Notes: generated by a model not told the origin, from the letters alone. A DNA stretch of 16,971 nt from an uncultured Rhodospirillaceae bacterium (GCA_937916005.1 CALGIA010000272.1:1-16971); one strand, 5' to 3'; positions 6,719 through 14,497 are shown, counted from the first letter of the stretch. Numbers and translations are program-made.

Positions 6719-9109
6719 TCATGCCGCCGCCGAGTCGCGAGCGTATTTCCCGGCCGGTGTCTGAACCACCGGGGCCAGTTCGTCGGCGTCAAATGAAGCC
6801 GCGCGCCGCGCCGCATCGGGTTCGCCATACAACGTCGTGCGCTGGACCGGAATCCGTCCTGCATTGCGGATCAATTCTTCCATGCATTCGGGTGGAAATT
6901 CCTGCCCGTGCTGGGTGCCGGCGGCGCGCGAAATAGTCTCGTTCATCAGGGTCCCGCCCAGATCATTGACCCCCGCCGCGAGACAGGCGGCGACGCCGTC
7001 TTCGCCCATCTTGACCCAGGACACCTGGATGTTGGGAATGACCGGGTGCAGCGCAAGCCGCGCGACGGCATGCATCAGGATTGTTTCGCGAAATGTCGGA
7101 CCCTTGCGCGCCAGGCCTTTCAGATAGATCGGCGCTTCCATATGCACGAAGGGCAGGGGGACGAATTCGGTAAACCCACCGCTGCGTTCCTGCAGGGCGC
7201 GCAGCCGCGACAGATGACGCGCCCAGGACACCGGCCCGTCCACATGCCCATACATGATGGTCGCCGTGGTGCGCAGTCCGGCTTCATGGGCGGCCTCAAT
7301 CACGGCCAGCCATTCCCCGGTATTCAGCTTGTCCGGACAGAGAACTTTGCGCACTTCATCGTCCAGGATTTCGGCCGCCGTGCCGGGCAGGGACCCCAGC
7401 CCGGCTTTGATCAACTGGTCGAGAAACGCCGGAACCGAAATGCCCAAGGTCGCGGCGCCCTGGAAAATTTCCAGCGGCGAAAAAGCATGGATATGCATTT
7501 CGGGTGCGGTCTGTTTCACCACACGGCAGAGCTCCAGATAGGTCTTGCCGCTATAGTCGGGGTGGATGCCGCCCTGCATGCAGACTTCGGTTGCGCCCCG
7601 CCGCCAGGCTTCATCAACCCGGCGGGCGATTTCATCCAGCGCCAGGTCATAGGGCGCGCCGCGCAAATTCTCGCTCAGCTTGCCCTTGGAGAACGCGCAA
7701 AAGCCGCAGCGGAAATAGCAGACATTGGTGTAGTTGATGTTCCGGTTGACCACATAGCCGACCGTGTCGCCGTTGATTGTTTTTCTCAGCTCATTGGCGG
7801 CGTCGCAAACTGCGTGAAAGGAAGAGCCGCGCGCGCGAAACAATGTGGCGATTTCATTTTCTTCCAAGCCATTGCCGTCATAGGCGCGCGCGATGATCCT
7901 GTCGATCTCGCCGCTGGATTTGCCGCTGCGAGCTATGGCTGGAATGGGGAGTTCCAGCCCCGGCGACCAGCTCTCGGATCGGGCGAACCCATCGGAATCC
8001 ATGGCGCGCCGCACGGGTTTGGCCATGGGCGCATCCTGCCAGCGATCGCAATCAAGCGCGAAGCCGGGATAGACAGCGAGCCGTTCAACCAGCAGCTTGC
8101 CGGCCGCTTCGGTCTCGGCGCGCAGATCGTCGAGATGGGGCCAGGGCGCTTCCGGATTGACATGGTCCGGGGTGACCGGCGACACGCCGCCCCAATCATT
8201 GATCCCCGCCGCGACCAGCCTGGCGTAATCACCGGGCGTCAAATTCGGCGGCGCCTGGATATTCATGTCCGGCCCGAAGACGATGCGCGCAATGGCGATG
8301 GTGCGGGCCAGTTCGTCGAATTCCGGATCGGGCGCATCGGCCATTTTGGTGGCCGGCTTGGCGCGGAAATTCTGGATGATGAGTTCCTGGATATGTCCAT
8401 GCCGGTCATGGATATCGCGCAGGGCGATCAGGGAATCGATGCGTTCTTCCCAGGTTTCGCCGATGCCGATCAGGATGCCCGATGTGAACGGCACGCGTAA
8501 TTCTCCGGCCAGTTCAATGGTCTCGAGCCGGGCCGCCGGGTGTTTGTCCGGCGACCCGTGATGGGGGCCGCCCGCCTCACACAGACGCTCGGACGCGCTT
8601 TCCAGCATGATGCCCTGTGAAACGGTCACCTTGCGCAGGCCTGCGATCTCGGCTTTGGTCATCACGCCCGGGTTGGCGTGGGGCAGCAACCCGGTTTCCT
8701 CATAAACCAGCCGGGCCATTGCGATGAGATAGTCGATGGTGGTCTCGAATCCGAGCGCGTTCAGTGCGCCGCGCGCCGCGCGGTATCTGAGCTCCGGCTT
8801 GTCGCCCAATGTGAACAGCGCTTCGTGACAACCGGCCCCGGCCCCCGCCCGGGCGATTGCGAGAATATCGTCCGGCGACAGATACGGGTCTTCGCCCGCC
8901 CGTGGCGGATGGGCGAATGTGCAGTAATGGCACACGTCGCGGCACAGCCGGGTCAGCGGGATAAAGACCTTGCGCGAATAGGATACCAGGTCTCCGTGAC
9001 CGGCATCGCGCAGCCCCGCCGCGCGCAGCATCAATTCGCCGGTCGTCGCATCGGCGGCAAGCGCGATCAACGCGTTGCGGCCGGGTTGGCTGTCGCGATC
9101 AGGGGTCAT
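6719..9109 (-). CDS. fbiC: FO synthase, fused CofG+CofH (FbiC)
   Basis: Bifunctional radical-SAM enzyme (796 residues) that builds the deazaflavin chromophore FO from tyrosine and 5-amino-6-ribitylamino-uracil. The N-terminal CofG half has the iron-sulfur motif CRDVCHYC (C56, C60, C63), then the family stretches MLESASERLCE...GGPHHGSPDKHP (168-191) and GILIGIGETWEER (211-223). The C-terminal CofH half has CYFRCGFCAFSKGK (C464, C468, C471), MQGGIHPDYSGKTY (511-524) and TATIMYGHVD (615-624). Both cluster motifs are intact, so both halves should be active. Fusion is the usual bacterial (actinobacterial-type) form; archaea have two genes. It begins 32 bases after the PPOX gene. The ribosome site before ATG 9109 is weak. 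Confidence 0.96.
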   Translation of the reverse strand: MTPDRDSQPGRNALIALAADATTGELMLRAAGLRDAGHGDLVSYSRKVFIPLTRLCRDVCHYCTFAHPPRAGEDPYLSPDDILAIARAGAGAGCHEALFTLGDKPELRYRAARGALNALGFETTIDYLIAMARLVYEETGLLPHANPGVMTKAEIAGLRKVTVSQGIMLESASERLCEAGGPHHGSPDKHPAARLETIELAGELRVPFTSGILIGIGETWEERIDSLIALRDIHDRHGHIQELIIQNFRAKPATKMADAPDPEFDELARTIAIARIVFGPDMNIQAPPNLTPGDYARLVAAGINDWGGVSPVTPDHVNPEAPWPHLDDLRAETEAAGKLLVERLAVYPGFALDCDRWQDAPMAKPVRRAMDSDGFARSESWSPGLELPIPAIARSGKSSGEIDRIIARAYDGNGLEENEIATLFRARGSSFHAVCDAANELRKTINGDTVGYVVNRNINYTNVCYFRCGFCAFSKGKLSENLRGAPYDLALDEIARRVDEAWRRGATEVCMQGGIHPDYSGKTYLELCRVVKQTAPEMHIHAFSPLEIFQGAATLGISVPAFLDQLIKAGLGSLPGTAAEILDDEVRKVLCPDKLNTGEWLAVIEAAHEAGLRTTATIMYGHVDGPVSWARHLSRLRALQERSGGFTEFVPLPFVHMEAPIYLKGLARKGPTFRETILMHAVARLALHPVIPNIQVSWVKMGEDGVAACLAAGVNDLGGTLMNETISRAAGTQHGQEFPPECMEELIRNAGRIPVQRTTLYGEPDAARRAASFDADELAPVVQTPAGKYARDSAAA

Positions 9110-9141
9110 CAGAGCGGTCCGTTCTGGTCGGGTATCAGGTC

Positions 9142-9624
9142 TTACCCCAGCGGCCCAAATGAGACAATCCGTGTCGGCTGGATCTTGTATTTCACGCGGA
9201 CCTCGCCGGGGAACCGGTTCGGGTAAGGCCGTTTCTTGACGTAGAATTCGCCCAGATCGTCGATATGCTTGGTGACATCGGCGGCATGGACCGGATCGTC
9301 TTCATCGGTCATTTTGATGACTGTCCCCTCGATCGACAGCCAGTGATAGCTGTTCGCCGGGTTCAATAGATGCAGCGTGATCTCCGGCCGTTCCCTGAGA
9401 TTGCGATCCTTGATCCTGCCCTTGGACGAGTTGATGTAGACATAGTCCGAATCCCGGTCGCACCAGACCACGGTGACATGGGGAGGGCCGGATTTGCGCA
9501 GGGTGGCGACGGTCGCGTAGATCCTTCCGTCGAGCAGCTCCTTGGCCGGGGCGGGAAGCGCGTCCAGATTCTCGATATCGACCGGCGGATTGGCGCCCGG
9601 TAACGTGCTCAGCCTGATGGTCAT
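9142..9624 (-). CDS. PPOX-class (FDOR-type) probable F420-dependent oxidoreductase
   Basis: Small split-beta-barrel protein (160 residues) of the pyridoxamine-phosphate-oxidase superfamily. It resembles the F420-binding FDOR-B branch (Rv1155-like). Visible landmarks are IYATVATLRKSGPPHVTVVWC (35-55), VYINSSKGRIKDRNL (62-76, the basic segment that contacts the cofactor phosphate in this branch) and SYHWLSIEGTV (92-102). The start ATG at 9624 has a GGGAGA ribosome site about 8 bases upstream. It is the first gene of the operon that makes and reduces F420, which favours F420 over FMN or heme as cofactor. This is inference from context. The substrate is unknown; relatives act on varied unsaturated compounds or only bind cofactor. 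Confidence 0.82.
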   Translation of the reverse strand: MTIRLSTLPGANPPVDIENLDALPAPAKELLDGRIYATVATLRKSGPPHVTVVWCDRDSDYVYINSSKGRIKDRNLRERPEITLHLLNPANSYHWLSIEGTVIKMTDEDDPVHAADVTKHIDDLGEFYVKKRPYPNRFPGEVRVKYKIQPTRIVSFGPLG

Positions 9625-9759
9625 CGCTGTTCTCCCTGTTCGGCATTAATCTCTTAAGCAACGTAACAACCGTGCCGTTGGGGTACAAGCGGCTCCCTTG
9701 TGTTCGACGCCCATTCGCGTGTAAATGTTCGGCAACTAAGGGACATGGGGAGACGCCGA
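9625..9759. promoter_or_regulatory. divergent control region, F420 operon and cysteine hydrolase
   Basis: These 135 bases separate two head-to-head genes and must hold both promoters. I see no convincing -35/-10 pair or long inverted repeat in either direction. A short CAAC-N6-GTTG symmetry falls near 9668-9681. Ribosome sites at both edges are good: GGGAGA for the minus gene and GGGGAG (9747-9752) for the plus gene. Confidence 0.4.
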
Positions 9760-10461
9760 ATGGCGCGGGATTTTGAGGATCATTGTTGGCAAGACATCGT
9801 CAGCCCGGAAATACTTGAGGTTTACCGGGATTACCGCCGAGAGGTCTATGTGGGCGCCCGTCCGGCCCTGCTGGCAATAGATCTCTATTCGCTGGTCTAT
9901 CGCGGCGGCGCGCGCCCGCCACACGAAATCACCCGCGACAACCCCAGTACTTGCGGCGTCTATGCCCATAATGCGATTGAGCCGACCAAGAAGCTGTTCG
10001 CCGCGGCGCGCGCCGCCGGGCTGCCTGTATTTTACACCACGGGGTCCAGTGGTGCAGGCAAGGTCCGCGCCACCAAGCGCCAGCGTGGGGACGCTCCGCC
10101 GCGCGACGATGATAACGACATATATGAAGCCTTTACGCCCCAGGACGGCGACGTGGTGATCCAGAAGGAACGGGCCAGCGGGTTCTATGGCACGCCGTTG
10201 ATCGCCTATCTGACCCAGCTGGGCATCGACAGCCTGATCGTGTGCGGTGAAAGCACGTCGGGCTGCGTGCGAGCCAGCGTGGTCGACGGCTATTCAAACG
10301 GCTATCACATGACGGTGGTCGAGGAATGCGTGTTTGACCGTAGCGAGCTGTCGCACAAGATCAATTTATTCGACCTGCATCACAAATACGCCGATGTGAT
10401 GGTGCTGGATGAGGTCTTGACCCATCTCTCGGCGGTCAGCGGAAACATGTCGGCAGCCTGA
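9760..10461 (+). CDS. isochorismatase-family cysteine hydrolase (N-carbamoylsarcosine amidase-like)
   Basis: Cysteine hydrolase of 233 residues. The family's Asp-Lys-Cys triad is visible: D41 in LLAIDLYS, K136 in VVIQKERASGFYGT, and nucleophile C169 in VCGESTSGCVRASVVDGYSNGY, which is typical of the N-carbamoylsarcosine amidase/maleamate amidohydrolase branch. The expected reaction is hydrolysis of an amide or ureido bond; the substrate is not identifiable. ATG 9760 is chosen because GGGGAG lies 7 bases upstream (9747-9752). The in-frame ATG 9745 and GTG 9700 lack well-placed sites. The gene is divergent from the F420 operon and single-cistron, closed by the terminator after 10484. Confidence 0.8.
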   Translation: MARDFEDHCWQDIVSPEILEVYRDYRREVYVGARPALLAIDLYSLVYRGGARPPHEITRDNPSTCGVYAHNAIEPTKKLFAAARAAGLPVFYTTGSSGAGKVRATKRQRGDAPPRDDDNDIYEAFTPQDGDVVIQKERASGFYGTPLIAYLTQLGIDSLIVCGESTSGCVRASVVDGYSNGYHMTVVEECVFDRSELSHKINLFDLHHKYADVMVLDEVLTHLSAVSGNMSAA

Positions 10462-10483
10462 CTATAGGACTGAACAACAAAAT

Positions 10484-10509
10484 CCGGGCCTCTGAGAGAC
10501 CCGGTTTTT
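10484..10509. terminator. bidirectional factor-independent terminator
   Basis: CCGGG (10484-10488) pairs with CCCGG (10500-10504), and the inner bases CT/AG extend the stem. On the plus strand TTTTT follows at 10505-10509. On the minus strand the same hairpin is followed by ATTTTGTTGTT. It lies between two converging genes (stops at 10461 and 10556) and can end both transcripts. Confidence 0.85.
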
Positions 10510-10555
10510 GCTTGAGCGGTTGCTTTCTTCCCGAAGAGAGGCGCCGCGCGAATTC

Positions 10556-11038
10556 TTAGACCATCACTGCAACGATCAGCATGGTCGAGGCGACAGCGGC
10601 GAGCGCGCTGCCGAAATTCACCCGTTTCTGGATCCGAAACGCGCGTTCGCGGCGCAAATCCAGCATGCGGGAGGCAAGCCTTGCCGTATCAATGGCGGCG
10701 CGGCGTTCTTCCCGCCCGCGCAGAACCGTTTCCAGCAATTCGACCCGGCGCGTAATGACCTGGCGAAGCTCGGTATGGTTCATGGCGCGAAGCTTTTCGA
10801 AACCGATCTTGATTTCTTCGCCAAACGCATCGTCCGCCTCGGCGGCCTCGATGGCCTGGGCGATCTGCGCCCGTTCATCGGGTCCAGTTTCCATGGCTTC
10901 AGTCGCGGTGGCACCAGTCGCCATGGCGCCGACCGGCGCAAGGGCCGGAATCGTGTCTTCGTTAATAGGCACCGTGAACATGCTGGGGGGCATGGTCAGT
11001 TGAGATTGCGAAATTGCTTCCGCGGTGGCTGCGGTCAT
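10556..11038 (-). CDS. uncharacterised coiled-coil protein with C-terminal membrane anchor
   Basis: I do not recognise a named family. The 160-residue product has a low-complexity Ala/Thr/Met/Pro-rich N-terminal part (1-52). A charged, probably helical and coiled-coil stretch follows (about 55-138, rich in E, R and L, for example LRQVITRRVELLETVLRGREERR). A single hydrophobic segment (about 142-160, ALAAVASTMLIVAVMV) ends at the stop codon, so the predicted topology is tail-anchored with the bulk in the cytoplasm. The start is set by AGGAG at 11051-11047, 8 bases before ATG 11038. An upstream in-frame ATG (11098) would add 20 residues but lacks a site. It converges with the cysteine hydrolase gene. 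Function is unknown. Confidence 0.7.
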   Translation of the reverse strand: MTAATAEAISQSQLTMPPSMFTVPINEDTIPALAPVGAMATGATATEAMETGPDERAQIAQAIEAAEADDAFGEEIKIGFEKLRAMNHTELRQVITRRVELLETVLRGREERRAAIDTARLASRMLDLRRERAFRIQKRVNFGSALAAVASTMLIVAVMV

Positions 11039-11156
11039 TTTATTTACTCCTGAACCTTCGGCGCGGGGGCGCGTCTCCGAATACCATGCAGGAATCATGC
11101 CAAAGTAAAATGACCGGAATTCAATGGGTTAGCGCCGCGGCATTTCCAACCTGCCC

Positions 11157-11186
11157 GCACAAATGGCCTGAACGGGCCATTTGTGC
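11157..11186. repeat. perfect 12-bp inverted repeat, intergenic
   Basis: GCACAAATGGCC (11157-11168) and its exact complement (11175-11186) flank a 6-base loop, TGAACG. Outer blocks TGCCCGC (11152-11158) and GCGGGCA (11194-11200) are also complementary and could form an alternative or extended stem. It sits in the 210-base gap (11039-11248) between two minus-strand genes. No T-run follows in either direction, so a simple terminator is unlikely. Apart from this element and the AGGAG site of the next gene, the gap shows nothing I can name. Confidence 0.75.
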
Positions 11187-11248
11187 GCTGTTGGCGGGCA
11201 ATTCCTGCCGATCATCCCAATTTCTGCCGGTCATCAGGATGTTCAGGA

Positions 11249-12052
11249 TCAGGACCCCCGAAAATTGGGTGTTCGCTTGTCCAGCATGGCCGTCACGGCT
11301 TCCATGTGATCGTCGGTGGAATGGCAGATCGCCTGCAGGGCGGCGCAATTATCCAGAAAATCATGCAATCCGGAACTCAATGACTGGCGTAGAAGGGATT
11401 TTAGCATGCGGGCGGTGATCGGCGGACGAGAGGCTATGTTTTCCGCCATTTCCATGACCCGCGTCATAAGCCCGTCCGGATCGACGCATTCCAGCGCCAT
11501 GCCGATTTCGGCGGCTTCCGGCCCGTCGACGATTCGTCCGGTGAAAATCAACTCGGCCGCCCGCTGCAATCCGACCCGGCGCGGCAAAATCCAGGCGCCG
11601 CCGTCACCCGGGATAATGCCCACATTGATGAAGGTTTCGCCGAACCGCGCCCTGGTCGAACAGATCACCAGATCGCAATAGAGCGCCAGATCGCAGCCCG
11701 CCCCGATGGCCGGCCCCTGCACGGCGGCGATGGACGGGATATCCAGGCCATACAGGGCCTTGGGCACCTGCTGAATCCCTTCGATATAGCCGCGCCGCGC
11801 GGCCGCCGGACCGCCGCCGAAAATGCCTTTCTGGTCACGCATGTCCTTGATATTTCCACCGGCCGAAAAGGCCGATCCCTCGGCGGACAGAACCAGTACC
11901 CGCGCCTCCGTGCTGCGCTGGGTCTGGTTTACCGCATCGACGATTTCGTCGCTGAATTCCTGGTCCGAATAGGCGTTGCGAATGTCGTCGCGGGCGAGCA
12001 CGAGACTGGCGATGCCGTTTTCGATCGAAAAGCGAATGTTCTGGTACGTCAT
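11249..12052 (-). CDS. crotonase/enoyl-CoA hydratase-isomerase family protein
   Basis: Acyl-CoA-processing enzyme of the crotonase superfamily (267 residues, normal length). The first oxyanion-hole segment is FSAGGNIKDM (62-71). The second is VQGPAIGAGCDLALYCD (111-127). They are followed by FGETFINVGIIPGDGGAWILPRRVG (137-161). Aligning with classical hydratases by eye, the second catalytic Glu is kept (E167 in RAAELIFTG), but the position of the first Glu is Phe141. E139 and D150 lie close by. This pattern suggests an isomerase-like or specialised member rather than a standard beta-oxidation hydratase. ATG 12052 has an AAAGG site about 9 bases upstream. It is divergent from the SseB-family gene. 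No CoA ligase or dehydrogenase neighbours it here, so the pathway is not identifiable. Confidence 0.85.
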   Translation of the reverse strand: MTYQNIRFSIENGIASLVLARDDIRNAYSDQEFSDEIVDAVNQTQRSTEARVLVLSAEGSAFSAGGNIKDMRDQKGIFGGGPAAARRGYIEGIQQVPKALYGLDIPSIAAVQGPAIGAGCDLALYCDLVICSTRARFGETFINVGIIPGDGGAWILPRRVGLQRAAELIFTGRIVDGPEAAEIGMALECVDPDGLMTRVMEMAENIASRPPITARMLKSLLRQSLSSGLHDFLDNCAALQAICHSTDDHMEAVTAMLDKRTPNFRGS

Positions 12053-12157
12053 GGCGGTAACCTTTCGGGTTGCGATTGGGATTGGGCTGGACTATTTGGT
12101 GCGGATCGGGTCGAGTCAATGTGAAACGGCGCGTTTTGACCATTCAGGAAGATTGAA
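12053..12157. promoter_or_regulatory. divergent promoter region, crotonase and SseB-family genes
   Basis: This 105-base gap lies between head-to-head starts and must contain both promoters. It is somewhat richer in A/T than its flanks near 12060-12110. No clear operator symmetry or strong consensus hexamer pair is evident by eye. Confidence 0.35.
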
Positions 12158-12988
12158 ATGTCCGGCCAGCCCGAGAGTCCCTCCCTAAGTCCATTGGAAC
12201 AGGCCTTGATCGCCATGGATCAGCGCCGCCTGAAGCCGAACGAATTCTATCAACGCCTACTCGCCACCGAAGTTTTCGTCCCTACTGTTCTGGATGACAG
12301 TCAGGGTGAGGATGAGGACGAATATGTGACCGATGCGCCCGAGAATTTTTCGCTGATCGTCATGGATGTGGATGACCAACGGGCCGTGCCCATGTTCGAT
12401 GATTTTGAGCGGCTGCAGAAATGGGCCGGTGAATCCGGCTCGGATGTTGGATATATCGGTATCGGCGCCGATGTGCTCCTGTCGATCATTGATCCGGATT
12501 TCTCGGTCGCGTTTTTCGCGGGCGATGAAGGGTTTTATCTGTTCGATCCCGAAACCCTGGAAAATCTCAAGGACCCCGAAGTGGAGATGATCGAGGAAAC
12601 GCCCGCAGACCTGCCCATGGACCCATCGGACGATCCGATCATGATCGATGTGCCCGACACGGTTCCCGACGGGTTGGTTCAAGCCCTGGCGTCGGTTCTG
12701 CAATCCCATGACGGCGCCGTCGCCGAAGCCCGGCTGATCACTCTTTCGGGGGCGGCGTCGGAAGACGGGCGGGATAATACGGCCAGGTTGACGGTCGGCA
12801 TGACGCTGCGCGAGAATTCCGACGAATTGTTCAACGATGTGGCGCGGGATATCACCCGGGTTGCGACGCCACTGCTGCAACCCGATGAAATCATCCATTT
12901 TTTAAATCTGACCGGCACTGAACTGGGCGACAGTCTGCAGGAAACGCTTCCGCCGTTCTTCGCATGGCCCGAGGGAACGATCCACTAG
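12158..12988 (+). CDS. SseB-family protein
   Basis: The 276-residue acidic protein matches the SseB (enhanced serine sensitivity) family layout. An N-terminal SseB domain starts with LEQALIAMDQRRLKPNEFYQRLLATEVFVPT (13-43) and continues through SLIVMDVDDQRAVPMFDDFERLQKWA (65-90), the typical value-to-file and aspartate-rich pattern. A hydrophobic GADVLLSIIDPDFSVAFF segment (103-120) follows. A second, C-terminal SseB-like domain lies at about 170-270. The ATG is preceded by AGGAAG about 7 bases upstream. Biochemical role is unknown in the family. Its stop is only 6 bases before the NAD(P)HX repair gene, so the two are probably one transcript. Confidence 0.75.
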   Translation: MSGQPESPSLSPLEQALIAMDQRRLKPNEFYQRLLATEVFVPTVLDDSQGEDEDEYVTDAPENFSLIVMDVDDQRAVPMFDDFERLQKWAGESGSDVGYIGIGADVLLSIIDPDFSVAFFAGDEGFYLFDPETLENLKDPEVEMIEETPADLPMDPSDDPIMIDVPDTVPDGLVQALASVLQSHDGAVAEARLITLSGAASEDGRDNTARLTVGMTLRENSDELFNDVARDITRVATPLLQPDEIIHFLNLTGTELGDSLQETLPPFFAWPEGTIH

Positions 12989-12994
12989 ATCCCC

Positions 12995-14497
12995 ATGGAA
13001 ACCCCCCTTGAAAATATTGCGGAAAACGCTGCAGCGCTTCTGACCGTTGCCGACATGGCGCGCGCCGATGGGGATGCCATTGCGTCCGGTATTTCCGGGG
13101 CTGGGCTGATGGAGGCCGCCGGGGCCGCGGTCGTCGAGCAGATCCGCGGCAGATGGGCGGCTCGGCCCGTTGCCGTGCTCTGTGGGCCCGGCAATAACGG
13201 TGGAGACGGCTTTGTTGTCGCGCGCCTGCTTGCGCAAGCCGGTTGGCCGGTGACACTCGCCCTGCTGGGGCCCCGTGACCGGCTTTCCGGCGATGCAAGG
13301 CTAAATTCCGATCGCTGGGATGGTTCTGTCCTTGCGCTGTCGCCGGACGTGCTTGAGGGCGCTGAACTGGTGGTTGACGCCCTGTTCGGGGCTGGACTGA
13401 ACCGGGCCCCAACGGGAGACGCGCGGGCGACTATCGAGGCGTTGAATTTGGGCGATGCGCCCTGTGTATCGATCGATGTGCCGAGCGGCGTTCATGGCGA
13501 TTCAGGCGCTGTCCTGGGCGCTGCGCCGAGGGCGCGTCTGACGGTCACATTTTTCCGCCGCAAGCCGGGCCATTTGCTGATGCCCGGTCGCGATCTGGCC
13601 GGTGAAATCGTGGTCGCCGATATTGGAATTCCGAGCGGGGTTCTGACCGGGATTGCGCCCCGGACCTTCGCCAACCAGCCGTCGCTTTGGCTCGACAGAT
13701 TTCCCTGGCCCCATGCATCCGATCACAAATTCAGCCGGGGCCATGGCCTGATCGCGGGTGGCACGGAAATGACCGGCGCGGCGCGTCTCGCCGCACGGGC
13801 CGCCATGCGGATCGGCGCGGGCATATGCACCATCGCCAGCCGACCGGAGGTCAGCTCCATCTATGCCGCCGATAATCCGGGCATTCTGACCAAGCCGGTC
13901 TCCAATGCCGCGGAGTTCGCCGCGCTGCTCGATGACGAACGAAAGAACGCGGTCCTGGTCGGCCCCGGCGGCGGCCTCAACCGAACCACGCGGGATATGG
14001 CGCTCGCTGCCCTGGCGGCGGGCAGGGCGACCGTCCTCGATGCGGACGGGCTGAGTGTGTTTTCCGACGATCCGGCCGTTTTGCACCGGGCGGTCGCGAA
14101 CAAGCCTTGTTTGATCACCCCCCATGACGGTGAATTCAGGCGCCTCTTTCGTCATGTCGGCGACCGGCTGTCCCGCGCGCGCGCGGCTTCCGAGGAATGC
14201 GGCGCGGTGGTGCTTCTCAAGGGCGTCGATACGGTCATCGCCGCGCCCGATGGGCGGGCCGCCATCAACAACAATGCGCCGCCAGATCTGGCGACTGCCG
14301 GGGCGGGCGACGTTCTTGCGGGCATCGCGCTCGGATTGCTGGCCCAGGGCGTAAATCCGTTCGACGCGGGCTGCATGGCGGCCTGGATTCATGGCGAGGC
14401 GGCCCGGGCTTTTGGTCCCGGTCTGATCGCCGAGGATATTCCCGAAGGTCTGCCAGGGGTCATGCGCGTGCTTCGGGGGCTTGGCGCCGACGGTTAA
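12995..14497 (+). CDS. nnr: bifunctional NAD(P)HX epimerase / ADP-dependent NAD(P)HX dehydratase
   Basis: Metabolite-repair enzyme that restores damaged (hydrated) NADH and NADPH. The N-terminal YjeF epimerase domain (about 1-225) has LLTVADM...GLMEAAGAA (15-45), CGPGNNGGDGFVVARLL (63-79), VVDALFGAGL (126-135) and DVPSGVHGDSG (161-171). The C-terminal ribokinase-like dehydratase domain (about 235-500) has the HKFSRGHGLIAGG start (244-256), DADGLSVF (349-356), ITPHDGEFRRLF (374-385), LLKGVDTVI (407-415) and NNAPPDLATAGAGDVLAG (426-443) with the catalytic Asp439. Length (500) is normal for the fusion. No ribosome site precedes ATG 12995. A GAGGGAA is 19 bases away, so coupling to the SseB-family gene is likely. 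Confidence 0.95.
   Translation: METPLENIAENAAALLTVADMARADGDAIASGISGAGLMEAAGAAVVEQIRGRWAARPVAVLCGPGNNGGDGFVVARLLAQAGWPVTLALLGPRDRLSGDARLNSDRWDGSVLALSPDVLEGAELVVDALFGAGLNRAPTGDARATIEALNLGDAPCVSIDVPSGVHGDSGAVLGAAPRARLTVTFFRRKPGHLLMPGRDLAGEIVVADIGIPSGVLTGIAPRTFANQPSLWLDRFPWPHASDHKFSRGHGLIAGGTEMTGAARLAARAAMRIGAGICTIASRPEVSSIYAADNPGILTKPVSNAAEFAALLDDERKNAVLVGPGGGLNRTTRDMALAALAAGRATVLDADGLSVFSDDPAVLHRAVANKPCLITPHDGEFRRLFRHVGDRLSRARAASEECGAVVLLKGVDTVIAAPDGRAAINNNAPPDLATAGAGDVLAGIALGLLAQGVNPFDAGCMAAWIHGEAARAFGPGLIAEDIPEGLPGVMRVLRGLGADG

Noticed and set aside
6908..8500. 530-codon plus-strand frame opposite fbiC
   Set aside because: fbiC has both radical-SAM motifs on the minus strand. The plus frame shows only shadow composition.
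9700..9759. Earlier GTG/ATG starts for the cysteine hydrolase
   Set aside because: Neither has a correctly spaced ribosome site, while ATG 9760 has GGGGAG 7 bases upstream.
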